Positions 1 to 8,396 of a stretch of DNA of 11,867 nt are shown in pieces (within the stretch, counting starts at the first letter, position 1; the number at the start of each line of letters is the position of its first letter). Below the pieces are notes generated by a model. The model searched no databases. It was not told the origin of the DNA and saw only the letters and a list, made by a program, of their open reading frames with translations. The stretch is from Rhodobacter sp. (GTDB lineage: Bacteria; Pseudomonadota; Alphaproteobacteria; Rhodobacterales; Rhodobacteraceae): assembly GCA_013824045.1 (NCBI GenBank), contig PNND01000481.1, positions 1 to 11,867 of the forward strand. Reading direction: 5' to 3'. The position numbers and the translations under genes are program-made.

Positions 1-23
1 GTCGTAAAGAGGAGCCGACCCCC

Positions 24-1163
24 GTGCCGTTGACGTTCAACGCGATCTTTCTGGGCAATACCGCCATCCGGATCGACCCGACCGAGGGCGATCTGGACGC
101 AGAGAACGCATCTCTTCTGGTCGGGCAAACCTTCGGCTCCACCGCCGACTCGCTGGCGGCGCGCTGGGTCAGCTTCACCTCCGTCAATCGCGGCGGCAAC
201 GCCACGGCGCTGGATCAGAACAACACCGTGGTGAACGACCGCGCCACGATCGACAACGGGTCGGGGCCAGTCACCTACACCTTTGACGCGACCTCGATCT
301 ATCGCGGCGTCCTAACCTATATGGACGGCACCAGTTCCGCGACGCTGGACCTCGTCCTCGTCCAGATGACGAATGGCGATCTCTATCTCGTCCCCTCGCC
401 CACAGTCGGAACGCCCACCAATATCGCGCTCACGGCCGATGCCGTCCGTGCCGTCACGCTGACCGGGCTGGTGGGCAACACCTATACCGGCATGGGCATC
501 GACCGCCCGGTTCTCAGCTTCATCCCCTGCTTCACCCGCGGCACGTGCATCGCCACGCCAGAAGGCGATCTGCCCATCGAACGCATCCGCCCCGGCGACC
601 TGCTCAACACACGCGACAACGGCCCGCAGCCAGTGCGCTGGGTGGGCATGCGCCGCCTCGGCGCGGCCGAACTGCGCGCCAATCCCCGGCTCTGGCCGGT
701 CCGCATCGCGGCAGGCGCGCTCGGCCCCGGCATGCCCCATGCCGATCTGGTGGTCTCGCAGCAGCACCGCATCCTCGTGCGCTCTGCCATCGCCGCACGG
801 ATGACGGGCAAGGCCGAGGTGCTGGTCGCCGCCCGGCATCTCGTTGGCTTGCCGGGCATCAGCCTCGTCGAAGGCGCGACAGCTGTGGAATACTGGCACA
901 TCCTGATGGACCGGCACGAGGTGCTCACCGCCGATGGCGCCGCCGCAGAATCCCTCTACCTCGGCGATCAGGCCTGCAAGGCACTGGGCGATGCCGCCCG
1001 CGCGGAAATTGCCGAAATGATGCCCCAGCTTTTTGGCCCCGGCGGCCCCGTCATCCCCCCGGAACCGGCCCGGATTCTGCTGCCCGGACGGCAAGCCCGC
1101 CGCATGGCCGAACGCCACGAGATCAATGAACGGCAGCTTTTCCAGCCCGCCTTCGCCGCCTGA
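24..1163 (+). CDS. Hint-domain protein (Hint_2 type)
   Basis: This is a complete 379-residue protein with a GTG start. An AAGAGGAG ribosome binding site lies nine bases upstream, which fixes the start. The C-terminal half carries a Hedgehog/intein-type Hint domain. It begins at Cys169 (CFTRGTCIATPEGD) and continues with the block IERIRPGDLL (about 186-194), a QPVRWVG strand, a VSQQHRILV block with the conserved His (about 244-252) and an EYWHILMDRHEVL block (about 289-301). Stand-alone Hint proteins of this layout are frequent in Rhodobacterales, often in many copies. Their biochemical role is not established. The first 168 residues are rich in Thr, Asn, Asp and Gly and look like a beta-rich extracellular module; I do not recognise a named domain there. 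I see no classical signal peptide, so any export would need another route. The protein does not end in the Asn-Cys pair of splicing inteins, so ordinary protein splicing is unlikely. No link to the downstream shape genes is evident. Confidence 0.85.
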   Translation: MPLTFNAIFLGNTAIRIDPTEGDLDAENASLLVGQTFGSTADSLAARWVSFTSVNRGGNATALDQNNTVVNDRATIDNGSGPVTYTFDATSIYRGVLTYMDGTSSATLDLVLVQMTNGDLYLVPSPTVGTPTNIALTADAVRAVTLTGLVGNTYTGMGIDRPVLSFIPCFTRGTCIATPEGDLPIERIRPGDLLNTRDNGPQPVRWVGMRRLGAAELRANPRLWPVRIAAGALGPGMPHADLVVSQQHRILVRSAIAARMTGKAEVLVAARHLVGLPGISLVEGATAVEYWHILMDRHEVLTADGAAAESLYLGDQACKALGDAARAEIAEMMPQLFGPGGPVIPPEPARILLPGRQARRMAERHEINERQLFQPAFAA

Positions 1164-1277
1164 TGCGGGAAAAGGTCAAGGATTACCCCAGCCTTCTGCG
1201 AACCTGACCCCGCAATATCGGGAATCCACAAATCCCTGCCTCACACGCGGAATTGCGCCCCCATTGGCCTTGCGGGC

Positions 1278-2450
<1,173 letters not shown>

Positions 2451-2461
<11 letters not shown>

Positions 2462-2473
2462 CCCTGCGATCAG
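2451..2473 (+). promoter_or_regulatory. Seven-pair stem-loop in the mreC leader
   Basis: CTGATCG (2451-2457) is the exact reverse complement of CGATCAG (2467-2473), with a nine-base loop. The structure ends 15 bases before the AAGAGG ribosome binding site of mreC. Together with the upstream hairpin it could tune mreC expression relative to the much more abundant MreB. It has no U-tract, so termination is not indicated. Confidence 0.45.
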
Positions 2474-2499
2474 GGTCCGGCATCAGACAAGAGGCAGCC

Positions 2500-3484
2500 G
2501 TGGCAAGATCGCGCAACATCGGACCAGACGATTACGCCCGCCCCCTGCGACGCCTGTTCGTGGGGCTGCTGGTGCTGGTCCTTCTGGGCCTTTTCCTTCT
2601 TTGGCGCATCGACAGCCCCCGCGTCGAACGCTTCCGCGCCGCGCTGGTCGATCAGGTCGTCCCCTCCTTCGACTGGGCGCTTCTGCCGATCACCAAGGCG
2701 GCAGCCATGATCGACGAGTTTCAAAGCTATGCCAGCCTCTACGAACAGAACCAGGAACTCCGCCGGGAACTCCAGCAGATGAAGGCCTGGCGCGAGGCCG
2801 CGCTGCAACTGGAACAAAAGAACGCCCGCCTGCTGGATCTCAATCAGGTCCGGCTCGACCCGAAACTCACCCATGTCACCGGCGTGGTGCTGGCCGATAG
2901 CGGCTCGCCCTTCCGCCAGTCTGTCCTCTTGAACGTAGGCGCGCGCGATGGCATCCGCGACGGCTGGGCCACGATGGATGGCATCGGCCTCGTGGGCCGC
3001 ATCTCAGGCGTCGGCGAACGCACCTCGCGTGATCCTGCTCACCGATTCCAACTCCCGCGTCCCCGTCACAGTGCAGCCGTCGGGGCAAAAGGCCCTTCTC
3101 TCCGGTGACAACACGGCCCTGCCCCCGCTCGAATTCCTCGAAGATGCCGATCTCGTCCGCCCCGGCGACCGGGTGGTGACCTCGGGCGATGGGGCCATGC
3201 TGCCCGCTGGCCTTCTCGTCGGTCAGGTCGTCATGGGCACCGACCGCCGCCTGCGCGTGATCCTCAGCGCCGATTACGAACGCCTCGAATTCCTGCGCGT
3301 CCTGCGCAGCCATGAACTGACCCCGATCACTGATGCGGGAGCCCTGATCGCGCCGCCGCCCACGCCGCCCGAACCCGATGCCGAAACCGGCGAAGGCAGC
3401 GCCACAACGACCGACCCATCCGCCGCAGGCGGCACCGGCGATGTGACCGAAGGCTCACCCGAGGCAACGGCCAACGATGGTTGA
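2500..3484 (+). pseudogene. mreC: Cell shape protein MreC, broken by an apparent two-base loss
   Basis: MreC is a bitopic inner-membrane protein that links MreB to PBP2 and RodA through a periplasmic coiled coil and beta-barrel domains. The GTG start at 2500 has AAGAGG five bases upstream. The N-terminal part shows a basic cytoplasmic stretch, one membrane helix (about 18-36), a coiled coil (about 75-115) and the first beta domain. After Ser176 (TCG at 3025-3027) the frame goes wrong and stops at 3106-3108, giving a 202-residue product with a nonsense tail. The family sequence resumes in the +2 frame at CGC (3026-3028) as RVILLTDSNSRVPVTVQ and runs to the TGA at 3484. Joined, the two parts give 328 residues, a normal length, with an acidic Pro/Thr-rich tail. 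Two missing bases (CGCGCG to CGCG) explain the join exactly. It may be a genuine mutation or a sequence error; the downstream half is undecayed, which favours an error or a very recent event. Confidence 0.9.
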
Positions 3485-4016
3485 CAGCCTGCGCTCCTCT
3501 GTCTGGGTCTATCGCGCGGCCTTCCTCGGCCTCGCGCTGGCGCTGATCTTCCTCAAGCTCCTGCCGCTCGGCTCCGTCGCGGGCGATTGGCCGGGGCCTG
3601 ACCTTCTGCTCTGCCTGATCTTCGCCTGGGTCATGCGGCGGCCCGATTACCTGCCCGTCCTGCTGATCGGCGCGGTCGTGCTGCTCGAAGACCTGATCCT
3701 CTTGCGCCCGCCGGGGCTGTGGACCGCGCTGGTAATCCTCGCCACCGAATTCGTCCGCGCCCGCATCGCCCTGACGCGCGAATTGCAATTCATCACCGAA
3801 TGGCTGCTGGTTGCCGGGCTGATGGTGGCGCTCCTGATCGCCTATCGCCTTGCCTTCACGATAGTGTTCCTGCCGCAACCGGCTTTCGGCTTTGCGCTCT
3901 TGCAGACTTTGTGGTCCATCCTGTGCTATCCGCTGGTCGTCGTCGCCTCGCGCCTTGCCTTCGATCTGCGCAAGCCCGCAACCGGCGAAGTCGATGCCTA
4001 CGGACGGAGGTTGTAA
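3477..4016 (+). CDS. mreD: Rod shape-determining protein MreD
   Basis: This is a 179-residue polytopic inner-membrane protein of the elongasome. It works with MreC to regulate PBP2 and RodA. Hydrophobic segments lie at about 11-32, 43-58, 60-78, 80-95, 108-134 and 138-160, separated by short charged turns such as MRRPDY and RARIALTREL; both size and hydropathy match alphaproteobacterial MreD. The ATG overlaps the last eight bases of mreC, which implies translational coupling. That coupling would be lost if the mreC frameshift is real and ribosomes stop at 3108. The C-terminus is hydrophilic. Confidence 0.93.
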   Translation: MVDSLRSSVWVYRAAFLGLALALIFLKLLPLGSVAGDWPGPDLLLCLIFAWVMRRPDYLPVLLIGAVVLLEDLILLRPPGLWTALVILATEFVRARIALTRELQFITEWLLVAGLMVALLIAYRLAFTIVFLPQPAFGFALLQTLWSILCYPLVVVASRLAFDLRKPATGEVDAYGRRL

Positions 4017-4019
4017 CCC

Positions 4020-5963
4020 ATGAGACGCACCGCCCGCGACACCGAAGAAAGCGCCCGCCGCATCAACCGCCGCTCGCTCTTCATGGGCGGCGCAATGGTC
4101 GCCATGTTCGCTGTGCTGGGCGCAAGGATGCGTTATCTCTCAGTGGAACAGGCCGATGAATTCCGCCTGCTGGCCGAAGAAAACCGCATCAACATGCGCC
4201 TCATCCCGCCCGAACGCGGGCTGATCTTCGATCGCAACGGCAAGCTGATCGCGGGCAACGAACAGAACTACCGCGTCACCATCACCCGCGAAGATGCGGG
4301 CGACGTCGATGCCGTCCTCGCCCGCCTGTCCCGCCTGATCCCCGTCACCGCCGAAGAGATGGACCGCATCCGCCGCGACATCGACCGCAACTCGCCTTTC
4401 GTGCCCATCATCGTGGCCGACCGCCTCCCGTGGGAGGATTTCTCAAAGGTCGCTATGAACGCCCCCACCCTGCCCGGCGTCACGCCCGAAGTGGGCCTGT
4501 CTCGCCACTACCCGCTGGTCGAGGATTTCAGCCATGTCGTAGGCTATGTCGGCCCCGTCAGCGAAAAGGATCTCGAAGAACGCCCCAACCCCGACCCGGT
4601 GCTGCGCATCCCCGAATTCCAGATCGGCAAGATCGGCGTCGAACGCTGGATGGAGGAAACGCTGCGCGGCTCCGCCGGTAACAAGCGGATCGAGGTCAAC
4701 CATGTCGGCCGCGTCATGCGCGAGCTGGAACGCACCGACGGCACGGCGGGGCAGGACATCCAGCTCACTATCGATGCCGATGTGCAGAACTTCGTGCAGG
4801 CCCGCCTTGGCGAAGAAAGCGCCGCCTGCGTGGTGATGGATGTGAACACGGGCGAAATCATCGCCTGCGCCTCCTCGCCCGGTTTTGATCCCAATCTCTT
4901 TGTCCGTGGTATCTCCCAGCGCGACTATTCCGCCCTGACCGAGGATGACCACCGCCCCCTTGCCAACAAGACGGTGCAAGGCGCCTATCCGCCGGGATCG
5001 ACCTTCAAGATGGTCACCGCGCTTGCCGCACTGGAAGAGGGGCTCATCACCCCCGAAACCACGCATTATTGCCCCGGCCATCTGGAATTCGGCGACCGTC
5101 GCTTCCATTGCTGGAAACGCGGCGGCCATGGCACCGTGGATCTGGCCGCCTCGCTGGCCGAAAGCTGCGACGTCTATTACTACGAAATCGCGCAGAAGGT
5201 GGGCATCGACAAGATCGCCGAAATGGGCCGCCGCCTCGGCCTCGGCATCCGCCACGACCTGCCCATGTCCGCCATCACCGAAGGCATCATGCCCGACAAG
5301 GCATGGAAGATGGAACGCTGGGGTCAGGAATGGCGCATCGGCGACACCATCAACGCCTCCATCGGGCAGGGCTACGTGCTGTCCTCGCCGCTGCAACTGG
5401 CAGTGATGACCGCGCGCCTCGCCACAGGCCGGGCCATCGTGCCGCGCATCCTGCATTCCATCGGTGGCCAGCCCGTCGATCTGCCGCAGGCCGAACCGCT
5501 GGGTCTGGATGCCGCCAACCTGCGCGCGATCCGCGAAGGCATGTCCGAAGTGATGAACACCCAGCGCGGCACCGCCTTTTCATCCCGCATTGCGGATGAG
5601 ACGATGGTCTTCGCAGGCAAGACCGGCACCAGTCAGGTCCGCAACATCACCGCCGCCGAACGCGCGCGCGGCGTTATCTCCAACGAGGATCTGCCCTGGA
5701 ACCGGCGCGACCACGCGCTCTACGTGGGCTACGCGCCCTTCGACAATCCGAAATACGCGGTGTCGGTGGTGGTGGAACATGGCGGCGGCGGCTCTGCCGT
5801 GGCCGCCCCCATCGCCCGCGACGCCATCCTGCGCGCGCTCCACGGCGACATTCCACCCCTGACCGCCTACCCCGCCAACCAGCGCGGCCGGATCGAAACC
5901 GATCTGAATACCCTGCGCGACCGCCTCCGCGACACCGGCCCCGCCGGCAGCTCGCGGGCCTGA
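4020..5963 (+). CDS. mrdA: Penicillin-binding protein 2 (elongation transpeptidase)
   Basis: This is a class B PBP of 647 residues that cross-links peptidoglycan during lateral-wall growth and pairs with RodA. It has a short cytoplasmic N-terminus, a single membrane anchor (about 20-38), a pedestal/dimerisation region that includes PERGLIFDRNG (64-74), and a transpeptidase domain from about residue 245. The active-site motifs are all present: S327-T-F-K330 in GAYPPGSTFK, S382-C-D384 as the SxD form usual for PBP2, and K534-T-G536 in AGKTGTSQV. The ATG at 4020 is three bases after the mreD stop, with GGAGG (4006-4010) at good spacing. It lies between mreD and rodA, the standard order. Confidence 0.96.
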   Translation: MRRTARDTEESARRINRRSLFMGGAMVAMFAVLGARMRYLSVEQADEFRLLAEENRINMRLIPPERGLIFDRNGKLIAGNEQNYRVTITREDAGDVDAVLARLSRLIPVTAEEMDRIRRDIDRNSPFVPIIVADRLPWEDFSKVAMNAPTLPGVTPEVGLSRHYPLVEDFSHVVGYVGPVSEKDLEERPNPDPVLRIPEFQIGKIGVERWMEETLRGSAGNKRIEVNHVGRVMRELERTDGTAGQDIQLTIDADVQNFVQARLGEESAACVVMDVNTGEIIACASSPGFDPNLFVRGISQRDYSALTEDDHRPLANKTVQGAYPPGSTFKMVTALAALEEGLITPETTHYCPGHLEFGDRRFHCWKRGGHGTVDLAASLAESCDVYYYEIAQKVGIDKIAEMGRRLGLGIRHDLPMSAITEGIMPDKAWKMERWGQEWRIGDTINASIGQGYVLSSPLQLAVMTARLATGRAIVPRILHSIGGQPVDLPQAEPLGLDAANLRAIREGMSEVMNTQRGTAFSSRIADETMVFAGKTGTSQVRNITAAERARGVISNEDLPWNRRDHALYVGYAPFDNPKYAVSVVVEHGGGGSAVAAPIARDAILRALHGDIPPLTAYPANQRGRIETDLNTLRDRLRDTGPAGSSRA

Positions 5964-5978
5964 AGCAGGGGGCAAGGC

Positions 5979-7118
5979 ATGAGTTTCCTCGAATATCAGG
6001 TCAAGACGGTCCCCGGCGGTCTGCGCAAGGTGCTGCATTTGAACTGGCCGCTCGTCGTGCTAGTGGCCGCCGTCTCCTCGGTGGGCTTTCTCATCCTTTA
6101 CTCCATCGCGGGCGGCAATCTCGGCGTCTGGGCCGAACCGCAGATGAAGCGCTTCGCCGCAGGCATGGTGCTGATGTTCGTCATCGCCTTCGTGCCGATC
6201 TGGTTCTGGCGCAATATGGCGGGGCTGGCCTTCGGCATCTCCCTCCTGATGCTGCTCGCGGTAGAGTTTTTCGGCGAAGTGGGCATGGGCGCGCAGCGCT
6301 GGCTCGATATCGGGCCGCTGCGGATCCAGCCGTCCGAACTGATGAAGGTCACGCTGGTGATGATGCTGGCCGCCTATTATGACTGGCTGGATATCAAAAA
6401 GACCTCGCACCCGCTCTGGGTGCTGATCCCCGTTCTGATGATCATCATCCCCACCTTCCTTGTGGTGATCCAGCCCAACCTCGGCACCTCACTGATGCTC
6501 CTGATGGGCGGCGCGGCGGTGATGTTCGCCGCCGGTGTCAGCATCTGGTACTTCGCCTTCGTCGCCGCCATTCTCGGCGGCCTTGTCTTCGCCGTCTTCA
6601 CCACCCGCGGCACGCCTTGGCAATTCCTGCACGATTACCAATACCGCCGCATCGACACCTTCCTCGACCCTTCCGCCGATCCCCTCGGCGCGGGCTACAA
6701 CATCATGCAAGCCAAGATCGCGCTCGGCTCGGGTGGCTGGGGCGGCAAGGGCTTCATGCAAGGCACCCAATCCCGCCTGAACTTCCTGCCCGAAAAGCAT
6801 ACCGACTTCATCTTCACCACGCTCGGCGAGGAATTCGGGTTCGTCGGTGCCTTCTCGCTTCTCATCCTATACGGGTTGATCCTGTTCTTCTGCTTCACCT
6901 CCGCCATGGCCAACAAGGACCGCTTCAGCCAGTTGCTGATCATCGGGCTCTCGGCCAACTTCTTCCTCTACCTCGCCGTGAACCTGTCGATGGTCATGGG
7001 CATGGCCCCCGTCGTCGGCGTGCCGCTGCCCTTCCTCTCCTATGGCGGCTCGGTGATGCTGGTGCTGCTCATCGCCTTCGGCCTCATCCAAAGCGCTCAT
7101 GTCCACAGGCCGAGGTGA
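5979..7118 (+). CDS. rodA: Peptidoglycan glycosyltransferase RodA (SEDS family)
   Basis: This is a 379-residue polytopic membrane enzyme that polymerises lipid II into glycan strands for cell elongation, together with PBP2. About ten hydrophobic segments are visible. SEDS hallmarks include GAQRWLDIGPLRIQPSE (104-120), QPNLGTSLM (165-173), the large periplasmic loop, and PEKHTDFIFT with Asp276, equivalent to the essential Asp262 of E. coli RodA. The C-terminal block GVPLPFLSYGGS (347-358) is also present. The ATG is 15 bases after the mrdA stop, with a G-rich ribosome binding site (AGGGGGCAAGG). The rodA stop overlaps the ribosome binding site of the next gene. Confidence 0.97.
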   Translation: MSFLEYQVKTVPGGLRKVLHLNWPLVVLVAAVSSVGFLILYSIAGGNLGVWAEPQMKRFAAGMVLMFVIAFVPIWFWRNMAGLAFGISLLMLLAVEFFGEVGMGAQRWLDIGPLRIQPSELMKVTLVMMLAAYYDWLDIKKTSHPLWVLIPVLMIIIPTFLVVIQPNLGTSLMLLMGGAAVMFAAGVSIWYFAFVAAILGGLVFAVFTTRGTPWQFLHDYQYRRIDTFLDPSADPLGAGYNIMQAKIALGSGGWGGKGFMQGTQSRLNFLPEKHTDFIFTTLGEEFGFVGAFSLLILYGLILFFCFTSAMANKDRFSQLLIIGLSANFFLYLAVNLSMVMGMAPVVGVPLPFLSYGGSVMLVLLIAFGLIQSAHVHRPR

Positions 7119-7120
7119 CC

Positions 7121-8053
7121 ATGACCCTGACCGTCCTCTTCGCCGCATCTGATGCCAACTGGCAGGCCTATGCCGAACCTTTGCGGACCGCCCTCGCCGC
7201 CGCCGGGCTGACCGCGCATCTCACCCGCAACGCCACCCCTGAAACGGTGGATTACATCGTCTACGCCCCCACCAGCCCCTTGCAGGATTTCGCCCCCTAC
7301 ACGCGCTGCAAGGCCGTGCTGTCCCTCTGGGCCGGGGTGGAACGGATCGTGGGCAACCCTACCCTCACCCAACCCCTCTGCCGCATGGTCGATCCCGCGC
7401 TGGCCGAAGGGATGGTCGAATGGGTGGTGGGCCACGCCCTGCGCCACCACCTCGGGATGGACCGCCACATCGTCAATCCGGCCCGGATCTGGGATCCCAC
7501 CTGCCCGCCCTTGGCCCGCGAACGCCCCGTCGCCATGCTGGGCATGGGCGAGTTGGGCACCGCCTGCGCCCGCGCCCTCACTGCCCTCAACTTTCCCGTT
7601 ACCGGGTGGAGCCGCACACCCAAATCCATCCCCGGCATCCCCTGCTTGCATGGCGCAGAAGGCCTCACTCAGGCCCTCTCCTCCGCACAGATCGTCGTCA
7701 CCCTCCTGCCCAAAACGCCCGACACGGAAAACATCCTCAACGCCCGCACCCTGTCGCTTCTGCCCAAGGGGGCCGCGATCCTGAACCCCGGCCGCGGCGC
7801 GCTGATCGACGATGAGGCCCTCCTCTCCGCCCTCGACACCGGCCAGATCGGCCACGCCACGCTGGATGTGTTCCGCGTTGAACCGCTGCCGCAGGATCAC
7901 CCCTACTGGGCCCACCCGCGCGTCACCGTCACCCCCCATATCGCCGCCGACACCCGCGCCCCCTCGGCCTCCCGCGTGATCGCCGAAAACATCCGCCGCA
8001 GCGAAGCGGGCGAACCCCTCCTGCACAAGGTCGACCGCCAGCGCGGCTACTGA
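7121..8053 (+). CDS. 2-hydroxyacid dehydrogenase, GhrA-like (glyoxylate/hydroxypyruvate reductase A)
   Basis: This 310-residue protein belongs to the D-isomer-specific 2-hydroxyacid dehydrogenase family, which reduces 2-oxoacids with NAD(P)H. The Rossmann motif is GMGELG (141-146). The catalytic triad is visible as Arg225 in NPGRGALID, Glu254 in VFRVEPLP and His273 in TPHIA. The short N-terminal half and the SLWAGVERI block resemble GhrA, which acts on glyoxylate and hydroxypyruvate; the exact substrate cannot be read here. The frame is open far upstream inside rodA, but the ATG at 7121 is chosen because GAGGTG (7112-7117) overlaps the rodA stop, and the product then starts with a typical MTLTVLFAAS strand. 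It sits two bases after rodA and so is probably translated from the same transcript. Confidence 0.92.
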   Translation: MTLTVLFAASDANWQAYAEPLRTALAAAGLTAHLTRNATPETVDYIVYAPTSPLQDFAPYTRCKAVLSLWAGVERIVGNPTLTQPLCRMVDPALAEGMVEWVVGHALRHHLGMDRHIVNPARIWDPTCPPLARERPVAMLGMGELGTACARALTALNFPVTGWSRTPKSIPGIPCLHGAEGLTQALSSAQIVVTLLPKTPDTENILNARTLSLLPKGAAILNPGRGALIDDEALLSALDTGQIGHATLDVFRVEPLPQDHPYWAHPRVTVTPHIAADTRAPSASRVIAENIRRSEAGEPLLHKVDRQRGY

Positions 8054-8057
8054 CCGC

Positions 8058-8081
8058 CCCCTCACCTTGGCCCAAACACCC
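8058..8081 (-). repeat. Intergenic direct repeat, copy 1
   Basis: This 24-base element starts five bases after the dehydrogenase stop. It matches copy 2 (8203-8226) at 23 positions, the only difference being C8077 against T8222. Read on the minus strand its core is TTTGGGCCAAGGTGAGG. From memory, similar TATTTGGGCCAAG strings are common between genes in Rhodobacterales, so it is probably one member of a dispersed family. Confidence 0.7.
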
Positions 8082-8202
8082 GAAGGCCCTCACCCCCCGC
8101 GCTCCGGTCGCCAAGCGCCACCCTCCCGTCCCCGCCCACGGGCAGAGGCCACCGCACGCCCGCAAACAGCGCTCCATCCGCCCCCAACTTGGCAAACCCC
8201 AG

Positions 8203-8226
8203 CCCCTCACCTTGGCCCAAATACCC
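8203..8226 (-). repeat. Intergenic direct repeat, copy 2
   Basis: This is the second copy, 145 bases after the first and in the same orientation. On the minus strand it reads GGGTATTTGGGCCAAGGTG and onward, the form closest to the string I recall from Rhodobacterales intergenic DNA. Confidence 0.7.
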
Positions 8227-8270
8227 AATTCCACCGCCCGCCACCCCCGCCCTCGCCCGCCAAATGACGC

Positions 8271-8306
8271 CTTCCCCTCCCCCGCCTGCGGGGAAGCGGG
8301 TAGGGG
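8271..8306 (+). repeat. GC-rich inverted repeat (REP-like)
   Basis: CTTCCCC (8271-8277) pairs with GGGGAAG (8290-8296). An alternative inner stem is CCCCG (8280-8284) with CGGGG (8289-8293), and an outer CCCCT (8274-8278) with AGGGG (8302-8306). The element resembles the CCCTCCCCCGC/GCGGGG palindromes scattered in many GC-rich proteobacteria. No T-run follows, so a terminator is not supported. Confidence 0.5.
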
Positions 8307-8396
8307 TGCGACCCGATCCCCGCGCAAAAGGTCGGGATTGGAACAGACGGCCCGCTCACCCCCATGCCCTTCTGCCCGGCGATAGGGGAGAGTGAT

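Larger units (their letters stand above)
8054..8396 (+). other. C-rich intergenic region with repeats, no gene seen
   Basis: This 343-base gap between the dehydrogenase and the permease is strongly C-biased on the plus strand. It holds a 24-base direct repeat pair, an inverted repeat near 8271-8306 and a canonical four-run G-quadruplex motif on the minus strand (8237-8258). Open frames on both strands have low-complexity Pro/Gly/Arg composition and no ribosome binding sites, so I call none of them genes. The permease ribosome binding site AGGGGAG is at its end (8384-8390). Confidence 0.7.

Noticed and set aside
312..1118. Long minus-strand open frame opposite the Hint gene
   Set aside because: It is an Ala/Gly/Asp/His-rich mirror of a GC-rich coding strand with no recognisable domain; the plus-strand frame has a ribosome binding site and a Hint domain.
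1209..1222. CCCG-CAATAT-CGGG as terminator of the Hint gene
   Set aside because: It has only four base pairs and no following T-run.
3015..3035. Programmed ribosomal frameshift in mreC
   Set aside because: There is no slippery heptamer, no upstream Shine-Dalgarno-like stimulator at the usual spacing and no obvious downstream structure. A lost CG in a CG run is simpler.
2948..3484. Second half of mreC as a separate gene starting at ATG 2948
   Set aside because: The first 27 or so residues from that ATG are out-of-frame text of MreC, no ribosome binding site precedes it, and family sequence begins only at 3026.
4443..5456. 337-residue minus-strand open frame inside mrdA
   Set aside because: It is the complement shadow of PBP2, whose catalytic motifs lie on the plus strand.
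6617..7120. N-terminal extension of the dehydrogenase into rodA
   Set aside because: The extension is an out-of-frame reading of RodA rich in Arg/Pro/His; the ribosome binding site at 7112-7117 supports 7121.
7097..8065. 322-residue minus-strand open frame opposite the dehydrogenase
   Set aside because: It has low-complexity Gly/Ala/Asp composition; the plus strand encodes a complete dehydrogenase with its catalytic triad.
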